Source: Gammaproteobacteria bacterium (GTDB taxonomy: Bacteria > Pseudomonadota > Gammaproteobacteria > Pseudomonadales > Azotimanducaceae). From it: DNA of 18,398 bases. The notes below the pieces were generated by a model that saw only the letters and a list, made by a program, of their open reading frames with translations, did no database searches and was not told the DNA's origin. The stretch is from the NCBI GenBank assembly GCA_002715785.1, contig PBAA01000014.1:11841-30238 (forward strand), written 5' to 3'. Position numbers and translations under genes: made by a program. Below, one piece after another: positions 1 to 6,803 of this stretch (its first letter is position 1; each line of letters starts with the position of its first letter).

Positions 1-423
1 GGAACCGCCGACGGCATCGCCCGCTTTTATCGCGAGGTACTGGATACGCCCGCCGAACGAGTCGAAGATAATGAAGGCGTGCGCGCGGTTATTTCGATGG
101 GTGCAGTTCAGCAGTTTGTCTTTGACGAAACCGATGAGGAAATCGCCGAATACGATGGGCATCACATTGCCATTTATGTATCGAATTTCTCAAAACCCCA
201 TACCTACCTGGCTGAAAATGGACTAATCACCGAAGAATCCGATCAGCACCAGTACCGGTTCCAACAAATCGTCGACCCAGACGGCGGGAAGTTCCTTACC
301 GAGATCGAACACGAAGTGCGGAGCCTCCACCATCCCATGTTCAAGCGTAATTTAGTGAATCGAAATCCGGCGCAATCTTTTTTCAACTATAGGAGCGGGC
401 GCGACGCATTCGTCCCCGAGTAG
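1..423 (+). CDS. VOC-superfamily (glyoxalase/dioxygenase-fold) protein, 5' end missing
   Basis: The reading frame is open from the first base of the window, so the start lies upstream; 140 codons and a TAG stop are visible. The readable part looks like the second half of a vicinal-oxygen-chelate domain: a beta-rich stretch, a GHHIAIYV strand that could supply a metal-binding His, a VDPDGGKF turn, and an EIEHE strand placed where VOC enzymes carry the metal-binding Glu. The final 35 or so residues (SLHHPMFKRNLVNRNP onward) lie beyond the fold core. The family includes glyoxalases, extradiol dioxygenases and many proteins of unknown substrate; nothing here fixes the reaction. It ends 3 bp before the AAA+ ATPase gene and is probably co-transcribed with that gene and the VWA gene. 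Family assignment is by pattern recognition only and the substrate is unknown. Confidence 0.7.
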   Translation, partial: GTADGIARFYREVLDTPAERVEDNEGVRAVISMGAVQQFVFDETDEEIAEYDGHHIAIYVSNFSKPHTYLAENGLITEESDQHQYRFQQIVDPDGGKFLTEIEHEVRSLHHPMFKRNLVNRNPAQSFFNYRSGRDAFVPE

Positions 424-426
424 TTC

Positions 427-1245
427 GTGTCGTTGCAAGAGGAACCTTATTATCTGCCGTTAGGAGACGAGGTCGCCGCGTTTGAAGCCGCGTACGAGAG
501 TCGCCTTCCAGTATTGCTCAAAGGACCGACAGGGTGCGGTAAAACCCGTTTCGTCGAACATATGACATGGCGACTCTATTGCCAAACTGAATCCCGTCGT
601 CACGCGTTAACTGAACCACTGGTCACGGTTTCCTGTCACGAGGACCTCACCGCTACGGACCTGGTTGGCCGCTATCTACTGAAGGGGGATGAAACCATTT
701 GGCAAGATGGGCCCCTGACGCAAGCGGTACGAACCGGAGCTCTCTGTTACCTCGACGAGATCGTTGAAGCGAGAAAGGATACGACGGTTCTGATTCACTC
801 ATTAACCGATCATCGGCGCGTACTTCCCATTGATAAGACCTCAGAAATCGTTTCCGCGCATGCAGATTTCCTCCTGATTATTTCTTACAACCCCGGCTAC
901 CAAAGTATCCTAAAAGACCTCAAACCAAGCACGCGACAACGATTTGTCAGTCTCACGTTTGACTATCCCTCGGAAGATCGCGAAGCGGAAATTATCCAAC
1001 ATGAGAGTGGCATCGACGCAGAAATTGCCGAACGCCTAGCCACCATCGGTGTCAAAGTGCGTAATCTTCGCGAACATGGCTTCGAGGAAGGCGTCAGTAC
1101 TCGACTTTTGATTTACACAGGGGAACTCATCAAGCGCGGCATCGAACCGCGACGAGCATCCGAAATCGCCATCGTGCATGCAGTATCCGACGAGGTCGGC
1201 GTGCAACAAGCCGTCGCGGACATCGTTGATGTCATTTGGCCGTGA
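427..1245 (+). CDS. cbbQ: CbbQ/NirQ/NorQ-family MoxR AAA+ ATPase
   Basis: A 272-residue MoxR-clade AAA+ ATPase. Visible motifs are Walker A GPTGCGKT (residues 33-40), Walker B CYLDE (107-111), the sensor-1 region SYNPGY (153-158) and an arginine-finger segment STRQRF (168-173). The N-terminal PYYLPLGDEV and the TDHRR block are typical of the CbbQ/NorQ branch. Known members work with a VWA partner (CbbO or NorD) to remodel a metalloenzyme, activating Rubisco or helping mature nitric oxide reductase; the direct neighbour here is such a partner. About ten extra residues (roughly 52-62) lie between the Walker A helix and the next strand, where many relatives have a short turn. The start is GTG, 3 bp after the VOC stop, without a clear Shine-Dalgarno, suggesting translational coupling. 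The symbol is by similarity: no Rubisco or NOR gene is in view, so norQ-like is equally possible. Confidence 0.85.
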   Translation: MSLQEEPYYLPLGDEVAAFEAAYESRLPVLLKGPTGCGKTRFVEHMTWRLYCQTESRRHALTEPLVTVSCHEDLTATDLVGRYLLKGDETIWQDGPLTQAVRTGALCYLDEIVEARKDTTVLIHSLTDHRRVLPIDKTSEIVSAHADFLLIISYNPGYQSILKDLKPSTRQRFVSLTFDYPSEDREAEIIQHESGIDAEIAERLATIGVKVRNLREHGFEEGVSTRLLIYTGELIKRGIEPRRASEIAIVHAVSDEVGVQQAVADIVDVIWP

Positions 1246-3254
1246 CCACACTCGCGCAAGTGGAGCGACCACTGTCACTCTTTGCCGAAGGCATCGCGGG
1301 GCGCTACTTTCACATCCGCGATCTATCTGAGCGCAACAATCCCGATGAGGGCGTTTCGGAGGCCAGCCACGACGCCTTTAGCCTCTATCTACCGGGCAGT
1401 ATCGATTACTTCTCAATCGCCGCAAGTAACGCTGCGACCTATCGTTGGCTGGTCCTGCAGCAGCTCGGTTTTCGTGAATACGGGACGTACCGCTTTGACA
1501 TTATCCAAGCTCGGCGTGAATGTGCTGATCTACGAGAACACGGGCTTCCTAACCAACATCGAGAATCAGATCTAGAACTGCTGTTTCGGCATTTCGAATA
1601 CCCAGTCCTCGCAAGAAAACTTTTCAGCCTCCTCGAGGCCGCACGCATCGAAGCCGCCGTGTTGCGTCATTACCCCGGGGCAATTCCTTACCGAAAACGG
1701 CTGCAACATAAATTCAACGACGACTACAACAACAAATCCGATGAGGTCGGTGTAAACGGGGCCTTGAAGACGCTGCAAGGATTCTTAAACGGCGTCCCAA
1801 ATGCACGAACCAATCTCACCAACTTCGTTAACCCAATTCACGATGCTGAAGCAACGGTATACACCAGCGTTCAAGCGACCATGGACTGTTATCAAGCCTT
1901 AGCGCACCTGATCGAAAGCGCCACGGAAAGCGCCGATGTATTCGACACGACCGACGGCCCACCGATGGAATGGTTACAGCGGCAGGTACGACTCGAAGAT
2001 TGGCAAGACGACCTTGAGTCGATGAACGCTCAATTGGCAGCGTTCGAACTTGCCGACGATGCAGCGGGCGAAGAAGTGGTGATGGGTGAAACCGAGGGTG
2101 ATGGGACGATACGAGAAACCAGCACCGACATGGTACGAGAACGCGATCAGGCGCAGCGCCGAATCGATATGGAACGTTCAGCCATTCGCCATGCGCTTGG
2201 CGACGAACACGAGAACGTCCGTAGTTATCTGTACGATGAATGGGATTACATAAACTCGCAATATCTTCGCGGCTGGTGCCGCGTCTACGAAGAACAGCTT
2301 CAAGACGATCATACCGGCGATGGAATCGAGCTACTGCAAACTCTCCGACCTCTCGTCCAAGGCATCCGTAAGCGTTTTGAACAAATCCGTCCCTCGGGAT
2401 ACCAGCGCGTCAACAAAGTTACGGACGGCGACGAACTCTATTTGAGCGCTGTCGTTGACGTTCGAGCGGATCTCCGTGTCGGAAGTTCACCCGACGAACG
2501 GGTCTACAGTCGCCGCGAACGCCAGAAACGCGATGTGGGTGCGGCATTTTTGGTCGACTTGTCCGCTTCCACCGACGATCCCATCGATCAGTTGCCTGTC
2601 GGCGCGGCAACAACGACCAATTCCGATACCCCGTCCGCGCTCAATCTCCGCGATCCCTATCCAGACGACGATGACGAATTTACCTTCGATTTAGAAAGTA
2701 GGCGTGAAGCAGAAGATGCCAAACGCAAAATCATCGATATTCAGAAGGAAGCCGTCGTGCTAATGGCCAGCGCCATGGAGGGACTCGGTGACCAGTATGG
2801 AGTGTATGGTTTTTCTGGATATGGCCACGACTGCGTCGAATTCTATATAGCGAAAGAATTCAAACAGGCGCTTGACTCTCGAGCACTTGACGCGATCGCT
2901 GCCATGACACCGAAACGCTCGACACGCATGGGCCCCGCCATACGACATGCCGCAGCGAAACTCGCGGCAAGCGGTACCGCTCTGAAAGTCTTAATGATCA
3001 TCAGCGACGGATTCCCCCAGGATTGTGACTATGGCCCGGATCGCGGGAACCACGAGTATGGTGTCCAGGACACCGCTAAGGCACTTCGTGAGGCTGAACA
3101 ACGCGGGGTAAAAACGTTCTGTATTACGGTTGATCGATCCGGACACGACTATTTGCGACGCATGTGCCCAGAGGAACACTACATGGTGATCGAAGAAACC
3201 GAGGGACTTCCCAGCGCCCTCCAAAAAGCCTACCGGCGCCTGACACACCTATAA
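1242..3254 (+). CDS. CbbO/NorD-like von Willebrand factor A domain protein
   Basis: A 670-residue protein with a helical N-terminal region (about 1-400) and a C-terminal VWA domain. The MIDAS metal site is complete: DLSAS near residue 439, Thr in the RSTRMG segment near 561, and Asp in ISDG near 589. The preceding YSRRERQKRDVG stretch is typical of CbbO/NorD proteins. These proteins act with a CbbQ/NorQ ATPase, the VWA domain thought to dock the hexamer on its client enzyme. The start chosen is the GTG that overlaps the cbbQ stop (GTGA); a TTG two codons earlier is also possible. An acidic, low-complexity insert rich in Asp, Thr and Ser (about residues 446-490) sits right after the MIDAS strand, inside the VWA fold. 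Length is between typical NorD and CbbO sizes, so I do not choose between those names. Confidence 0.8.
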   Translation: MTTLAQVERPLSLFAEGIAGRYFHIRDLSERNNPDEGVSEASHDAFSLYLPGSIDYFSIAASNAATYRWLVLQQLGFREYGTYRFDIIQARRECADLREHGLPNQHRESDLELLFRHFEYPVLARKLFSLLEAARIEAAVLRHYPGAIPYRKRLQHKFNDDYNNKSDEVGVNGALKTLQGFLNGVPNARTNLTNFVNPIHDAEATVYTSVQATMDCYQALAHLIESATESADVFDTTDGPPMEWLQRQVRLEDWQDDLESMNAQLAAFELADDAAGEEVVMGETEGDGTIRETSTDMVRERDQAQRRIDMERSAIRHALGDEHENVRSYLYDEWDYINSQYLRGWCRVYEEQLQDDHTGDGIELLQTLRPLVQGIRKRFEQIRPSGYQRVNKVTDGDELYLSAVVDVRADLRVGSSPDERVYSRRERQKRDVGAAFLVDLSASTDDPIDQLPVGAATTTNSDTPSALNLRDPYPDDDDEFTFDLESRREAEDAKRKIIDIQKEAVVLMASAMEGLGDQYGVYGFSGYGHDCVEFYIAKEFKQALDSRALDAIAAMTPKRSTRMGPAIRHAAAKLAASGTALKVLMIISDGFPQDCDYGPDRGNHEYGVQDTAKALREAEQRGVKTFCITVDRSGHDYLRRMCPEEHYMVIEETEGLPSALQKAYRRLTHL

Positions 3255-3304
3255 CAACGGGAGCCTAGACTCGCGCTAGTTCGTTCTATCTGATGACGGA
3301 CCTC

Positions 3305-3961
3305 TTAGTCATCACCCATGATCCCGAAAATAGACAGCAGGTTCATGAACAGAATGTAGATCGAAACGAACAGATTGTTCGCAGCGATGATGTAGTTCGT
3401 CTCTCCGCCCAATACGATCCGGCTGGTCTGGAAGAGAATCAGGGCGCATGCAACAAAGACCATTAGCCCCGAAATGAGCAAGGAAAACGCCGATAAATCG
3501 AAGAAGATCGAGGCCACAATAATGCCAAGGACGACAAAGAACGCGACCGCGAGAAACTGCCCAAGCCAGCTAAAGTTCGTCCGTGTAAATATCGTATAAA
3601 TAGATAGCCCCACGAATGACAACGCAGTCATCCCCAGCGACTGCAGCACGATGCCCGGATTCACTTGCAAGTAAACGTTAAGAATCGGCGCGATCGCAAA
3701 CCCGATAAAACCAGTAAAAACAAACGTCAGCACAATGCCCCAGCTACTGTTCGCCGTTCTATTAACCGCCCAAGAGAGGCCAAAAAAACCGATTAAGTAC
3801 GGCCAAAATCCCATAAAAGGGACACCCGTTGCGATGCCAATAAACGCCGTCAGCGCGGCGAATCCGATGGCCATCGCAAGTAACAAGTACGTGCTGCGAA
3901 GAACTTTATTGACCTCGATCGCGCGGCCAGCATCGACAATAGGACCCATCGGTTCAGCCAT
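3305..3961 (-). CDS. Bax inhibitor-1 (BI-1/YccA) family integral membrane protein
   Basis: A 218-residue, strongly hydrophobic protein with about seven predicted membrane segments after a short charged N-terminus (residues 1-20). The late segment carrying ALILFQTSRIVLGGE followed by NYIIAANNLFVSIYILFMNLL and an acidic C-terminus matches bacterial BI-1/YccA proteins. Family members are pH-sensitive calcium-leak channels or, for E. coli YccA, modulators of the FtsH protease; the role here cannot be told apart from sequence. A purine-rich Shine-Dalgarno (GAGGTGAGGA) precedes the ATG. The gene converges on the VWA gene (50 bp apart) and diverges from tRNA-Met. It appears to be monocistronic housekeeping DNA unrelated to the flanking units. 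Confidence 0.88.
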   Translation of the reverse strand: MAEPMGPIVDAGRAIEVNKVLRSTYLLLAMAIGFAALTAFIGIATGVPFMGFWPYLIGFFGLSWAVNRTANSSWGIVLTFVFTGFIGFAIAPILNVYLQVNPGIVLQSLGMTALSFVGLSIYTIFTRTNFSWLGQFLAVAFFVVLGIIVASIFFDLSAFSLLISGLMVFVACALILFQTSRIVLGGETNYIIAANNLFVSIYILFMNLLSIFGIMGDD

Positions 3962-4073
3962 TTCCTCACCTCAACAAAAATTTCAACGTATGCAATATAT
4001 TGTGCTCCAACTGCGTCTTTTCAAGCAATCGTAGTTCGCTTCATTTGGACAGCAAGCTACGCCTGCCAGTGGA

Positions 4074-4102
4074 TTGACTTCAACGAGGCATCTCGCCAGA
4101 AT
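4074..4102 (+). promoter_or_regulatory. Probable sigma-70 promoter of tRNA-Met
   Basis: TTGACT (-35, 5 of 6 consensus) at 4074-4079 and CAGAAT (-10, 4 of 6) at 4097-4102 are separated by exactly 17 bp. They are followed by a GC-rich discriminator, which is common at stable-RNA promoters. The predicted start at about 4109-4110 lies 16-17 nt upstream of the mature tRNA 5' end. The rest of the 164-bp divergent gap (3962-4125) must also hold the BI-1 promoter; a TTGAAA and a TATATT occur on the minus strand there, but at a 19-bp spacing, so I do not call it. Confidence 0.5.
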
Positions 4103-4125
4103 TCCTGCCCGCCGTGGGGCCCTGG

Positions 4126-4202
4126 GGCTACGTAGCTCAGTCGGTTAGAGCACAGCATTCATAATGCTGGGGTCGTTGGTTCAAGTCCAACCGTAGCTAC
4201 CA
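4126..4202 (+). tRNA. Elongator tRNA-Met (CAT anticodon)
   Basis: A 77-nt cloverleaf folds by eye. The acceptor stem is GGCTACG with CGTAGCT (one G-U pair at the end), the D arm is GCTC/GAGC, the anticodon stem is CAGCA/TGCTG around loop TTCATAA with CAT anticodon, and the T arm is GTTGG/CCAAC around TTCAAGT. Discriminator A and the CCA end (4200-4202) are encoded. The sequence follows the enterobacterial elongator tRNA-Met closely (GGCTACGTAGCTCAG at the 5' end), which argues against initiator tRNA and against tRNA-Ile2, which also has CAT. It lies on the opposite strand to, and 96 bp from the end of, the long nitrogen operon. Confidence 0.95.
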
Positions 4203-4298
4203 ACCCAGCATGGCTTTAAGGCTAGTTGGCGCGGTTGTGATCCAACCGATTGCCTAGTCCTACGCCAGAAGATTACGTGTTCGTCGACTTCCCACCAT

Positions 4299-5606
4299 CT
4301 ACAAAACGTAACCACGTTCATTGTGTTCGGAAAGATCCAACCCCAGAACCTCGTTGTCACCCGTAACCCGGTTGGTACCAGCGAGTCGTCCGACCAGAAG
4401 AAGAATTGCCCAGGTAGCCAGCGCCGTATAGGCCATGACGGCAACTGCTCCGATAAATTGCGTCAACAGTTGACTGCCTATAGAAATATCCTCTTGACCG
4501 GAAAAAATTCCAAGAGTTTTGCTAGCAAAAATTGCCGTCAGCATGATTCCAAGAAATCCCCCGACTCCATGCACCGGAAAAACGTCGAGAGAGTCATCAA
4601 TTTTCAACTTCTGTTTCATGATGTTCGTTGCATAAAAACAGACCAGGCCAGCGGCAACGCCAATCACCAGTGCGCCAGCGGGTCCCACAAAGCCAGAGGC
4701 CGGCGTGATAGTCCCTAGGCCGGCGACCATACCGGTCACCGCGCCGAGAGCGCTCGGTTTTCCGTACTTAATCCATTCAACAGACATCCAGGTGAACGCA
4801 CCGGCCGCGGCCGAAATATGCGTGACGGCGATAGCCATGGCGGCGTTGCCGCCTGCTGTTAAAGCGCTCCCGCCGTTAAAACCGAACCAACCAACCCACA
4901 ACATACCCGCCCCGGCCATCGTCAGTGTCATGTTGTGCGGTGGCATGGGCTGGGTGGGAAATCCTTGCCGCGCTTTCAGCACCAACGCTGTCACGACGGC
5001 CGCCGTACCCGCCGTCATGTGTACGACACTGCCACCGGCAAAGTCGAGAAACCCCCGTTCGAACAACCATCCACCTTCGGCCCAAACCCAATGGGTTATG
5101 GGCGCGTAGACGATAATCGACCACAGCGCCGTAAATGCCAGGACCGAAACAAACCGCATCCGTTCTGCAAAACCACCGACAATCAGTGCCGGTGTAATAA
5201 TCGCGAAGGTTAATTGGAAGATCGCAAAGCTCGACTCAGGAATCGTCCCAACAACTGCGCCTTCATCGACGCCAGCAAAGAGGCCTTTGGAAAGTCCACC
5301 AATGAAAGAATTACCAACATCAAAGGCGAGGCTGTATCCAATCAATAGCCAAAGGATCGTAACCACACAGGTAATCGAAAAACATTGCATCAACACACTA
5401 AGAACGTTGCGAGAACGCACCAAACCGCCATAAAAAAGCGACAACCCGGGAATGGTCATGAAGAGTACTAGCGCCGTTGACGTCAAAATCCACGCCGTGT
5501 CACCGGTATTCAGTTCGTCCGCGTTCGCCCAATTAACGCCAAGAATCAACGCGACCACCGCGATGCGTTTCACCTGTTGTATCCAATCACTCACGCCAAA
5601 TTTCAT
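4299..5606 (-). CDS. amtB: Ammonium transporter AmtB
   Basis: A 435-residue Amt/Mep/Rh channel protein. A signal peptide (about residues 1-29, ending ANA before DELNTG) precedes eleven expected membrane helices, as in the periplasm-facing N-terminus of E. coli AmtB. The twin pore histidines are H196 (GGSVVHMTAG) and H346 (FPVHGVGG). The LFYGGLVRSRN and FGFNGGSAL signatures are present. The C-terminal tail GLDLSEHNERGY is the conserved segment that takes part in GlnK blocking. The start is the ATG at 5606 because GGAGG (5613-5617) sits 6 nt upstream; an in-frame GTG at 5624 would place that motif inside the gene. It follows glnK by 60 bp as the last gene of the urea operon. It would recover ammonium lost after urea hydrolysis and import external ammonium during nitrogen limitation. 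No convincing terminator is seen after it. Confidence 0.95.
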   Translation of the reverse strand: MKFGVSDWIQQVKRIAVVALILGVNWANADELNTGDTAWILTSTALVLFMTIPGLSLFYGGLVRSRNVLSVLMQCFSITCVVTILWLLIGYSLAFDVGNSFIGGLSKGLFAGVDEGAVVGTIPESSFAIFQLTFAIITPALIVGGFAERMRFVSVLAFTALWSIIVYAPITHWVWAEGGWLFERGFLDFAGGSVVHMTAGTAAVVTALVLKARQGFPTQPMPPHNMTLTMAGAGMLWVGWFGFNGGSALTAGGNAAMAIAVTHISAAAGAFTWMSVEWIKYGKPSALGAVTGMVAGLGTITPASGFVGPAGALVIGVAAGLVCFYATNIMKQKLKIDDSLDVFPVHGVGGFLGIMLTAIFASKTLGIFSGQEDISIGSQLLTQFIGAVAVMAYTALATWAILLLVGRLAGTNRVTGDNEVLGLDLSEHNERGYVL

Positions 5607-5612
5607 CCCCGA

Positions 5613-5617
5613 CCTCC
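5613..5617 (-). promoter_or_regulatory. Shine-Dalgarno GGAGG that sets the amtB start
   Basis: GGAGG lies 6 nt before the ATG at 5606. It decides in favour of that ATG over the in-frame GTG at 5624, whose coding sequence would include this motif. Confidence 0.75.
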
Positions 5618-5666
5618 AATTCACTGCTCCGATAACTCTCGTCGACCCGTTACAAATCGGATCCGT

Positions 5667-6005
5667 TCAAACTGCATCGACCCCCGTTTCACCCGTCCGT
5701 ATACGAACGACTTCTTCAAGACCAAATACAAACATTTTCCCGTCCCCAACTTTTCCAGTATTCGCGGTTCGACTAATCGCTTCCATACACTGGTCCATCA
5801 GACCATCGTCAACGGCAACTTCAATTTTCATTTTCGGCAGAAAATCCACGACATATTCGGCACCGCGATACAGTTCTGTATGTCCCTTCTGACGACCAAA
5901 GCCCTTAACTTCGGTGACCGTCATTCCCGTCACGCCAATTTCCGACAGTGCCTCGCGCACTTCATCTAGTTTGAACGGCTTAATTATCGCGGAAATAAAT
6001 TTCAT
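5667..6005 (-). CDS. glnK: Nitrogen regulatory protein PII (GlnK)
   Basis: A 112-residue PII protein of standard length. It begins MKFISAIIKPFKLDEVREAL, the PII N-terminal signature, and the T-loop includes the uridylylation tyrosine at residue 51 (YRGAEY). The C-terminal signature region TGKVGDGKMFVFGLEEVVRIRTGE carries the nucleotide and 2-oxoglutarate binding residues. GlnK senses 2-oxoglutarate, ATP/ADP and, through GlnD uridylylation, glutamine; when unmodified it plugs AmtB. Adjacency to amtB supports glnK rather than glnB. A strong AGGAGG (6015-6020) lies 9 nt before the ATG. The gene lies 170 bp after ureG with no obvious promoter in the gap, so it is probably transcribed from the operon promoter. 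Placing the PII-channel pair behind a urea import and urease operon couples both ammonia sources to one starvation signal. Confidence 0.96.
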   Translation of the reverse strand: MKFISAIIKPFKLDEVREALSEIGVTGMTVTEVKGFGRQKGHTELYRGAEYVVDFLPKMKIEVAVDDGLMDQCMEAISRTANTGKVGDGKMFVFGLEEVVRIRTGETGVDAV

Positions 6006-6018
6006 CGTTCCATTCCTC

Positions 6019-6117
6019 CTATGTGGTGCTCAGGGCCGAAACCCCAAGGTAATCTCTCTTCGCCAGAATTTCTTTTCCGAACATCTTGAACACATTGCCC
6101 ATCGTCATCAACGCCAT
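6019..6117 (-). CDS. Possible 32-residue small ORF between ureG and glnK
   Basis: In the 170-bp ureG-glnK gap a frame runs from ATG at 6117 to TAG at 6019-6021, encoding 32 residues with an internal NVFKMFGKEILAKRDYLGV segment that could form an amphipathic, basic helix. There are further in-frame ATGs at codons 4 and 6. Its stop codon overlaps the AGGAGG of glnK, so a ribosome finishing it would stop on the glnK initiation site. No Shine-Dalgarno is clear for the ORF itself and I recognise no family. The frame stays open for about 25 codons upstream of the ATG without a usable start. It may be a leader peptide, a gene remnant or chance. Confidence 0.25.
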   Translation of the reverse strand: MALMTMGNVFKMFGKEILAKRDYLGVSALSTT

Positions 6118-6175
6118 TGTCGAGCCGGCTAGCTCGTTAATGTCGCAATGGCCAATTTGCGCAACACCCGATGTC

Positions 6176-6793
6176 TCACACCGCGTTATCTAAAAGCACT
6201 CCCTCATCAACGACGAAATCAACAACTTCTTCGAGACCTTGGCCCGTTAAAAGATTGGTGAAAACGAAAGGCGCCGCGCCACGCATTTTTTTCGCGTCAC
6301 GTTCCATCACATCAAGCGATGCGCCCACATGCGGCGCTAGATCGGTTTTATTAATGATAAGAAGGTCTGAACGCGTGATCGCGGGCCCACCCTTTCTCGG
6401 TATCTTTTCTCCGGCCGCAACATCGATGATATAAATTGTCATGTCGACAAGCTCTGGGCTGAACGTCGCGCTCAAGTTGTCACCACCACTTTCCAGAATC
6501 ACAACATCGAGCTCAGGAAATCTCGTCGTAAAATTTTCGATTGCAACCATGTTCATCGACGCGTCTTCTCGAATGGCCGTATGCGGACAACCACCAGTTT
6601 CGACCCCGACGATCCTGTCTTCTGAAAGCGCCTGAGAGCGGACTAATATCTCGGCGTCTTCTTGCGTGTAGATGTCGTTAGTAACGACGGCTATTTCATA
6701 ATCTCCGCGCATCCGTTTACACAACGCTTCCACTAGGGTGGTTTTGCCCGCCCCCACCGGACCGCCAATCCCAACTCTCAATGCCGGTTTCAT
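6176..6793 (-). CDS. ureG: Urease accessory GTPase UreG
   Basis: A 205-residue SIMIBI-class GTPase of normal UreG length. The P-loop GGPVGAGKT is at residues 10-18, the metal-binding CPH motif at 69-71 within GVETGGCPHTAIRED, the switch-like ESGGDN at 101-106 and the base-recognition NKTD at 149-152. UreG dimerises around nickel through CPH and, with UreD and UreF, delivers nickel to apo-urease on GTP hydrolysis. The start is the ATG at 6793, 10 bp after ureF; the frame is open upstream, but that part overlaps ureF and lacks UreG character. The Shine-Dalgarno is weak (GAAGAA), suggesting coupling to ureF. It is the last urease gene before the gap leading to glnK. Confidence 0.96.
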   Translation of the reverse strand: MKPALRVGIGGPVGAGKTTLVEALCKRMRGDYEIAVVTNDIYTQEDAEILVRSQALSEDRIVGVETGGCPHTAIREDASMNMVAIENFTTRFPELDVVILESGGDNLSATFSPELVDMTIYIIDVAAGEKIPRKGGPAITRSDLLIINKTDLAPHVGASLDVMERDAKKMRGAAPFVFTNLLTGQGLEEVVDFVVDEGVLLDNAV

Positions 6794-6803
6794 CGACGAT
6801 TCT

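Noticed and set aside
3255..3304. Bidirectional terminator between the convergent VWA and BI-1 genes
   Set aside because: Only a 4-bp CTAG/CTAG dyad is visible and no T-runs flank it.
3962..4060. Sigma-70 promoter for the BI-1 gene (TTGAAA and TATATT on the minus strand)
   Set aside because: Spacing is 19 bp for the better -10 and the 17-bp alternative matches only 3 of 6; not decisive.
4232..4248. Inverted repeat CGGTTG/CAACCG as terminator of amtB or of tRNA-Met
   Set aside because: The 6-bp stem is modest and neither strand has a following T-run; too weak to call a terminator.
5607..5624. Six-codon N-terminal extension of AmtB from GTG at 5624
   Set aside because: It would contain the GGAGG that fits the ATG at 5606, and the signal peptide is better formed from that ATG.
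6006..6175. Possible second sigma-54 promoter in front of glnK
   Set aside because: TGGCC and TTGCG pieces occur on the minus strand, but no GG/GC pair has the fixed 10-bp spacing; the best tries fail at the -12 GC.
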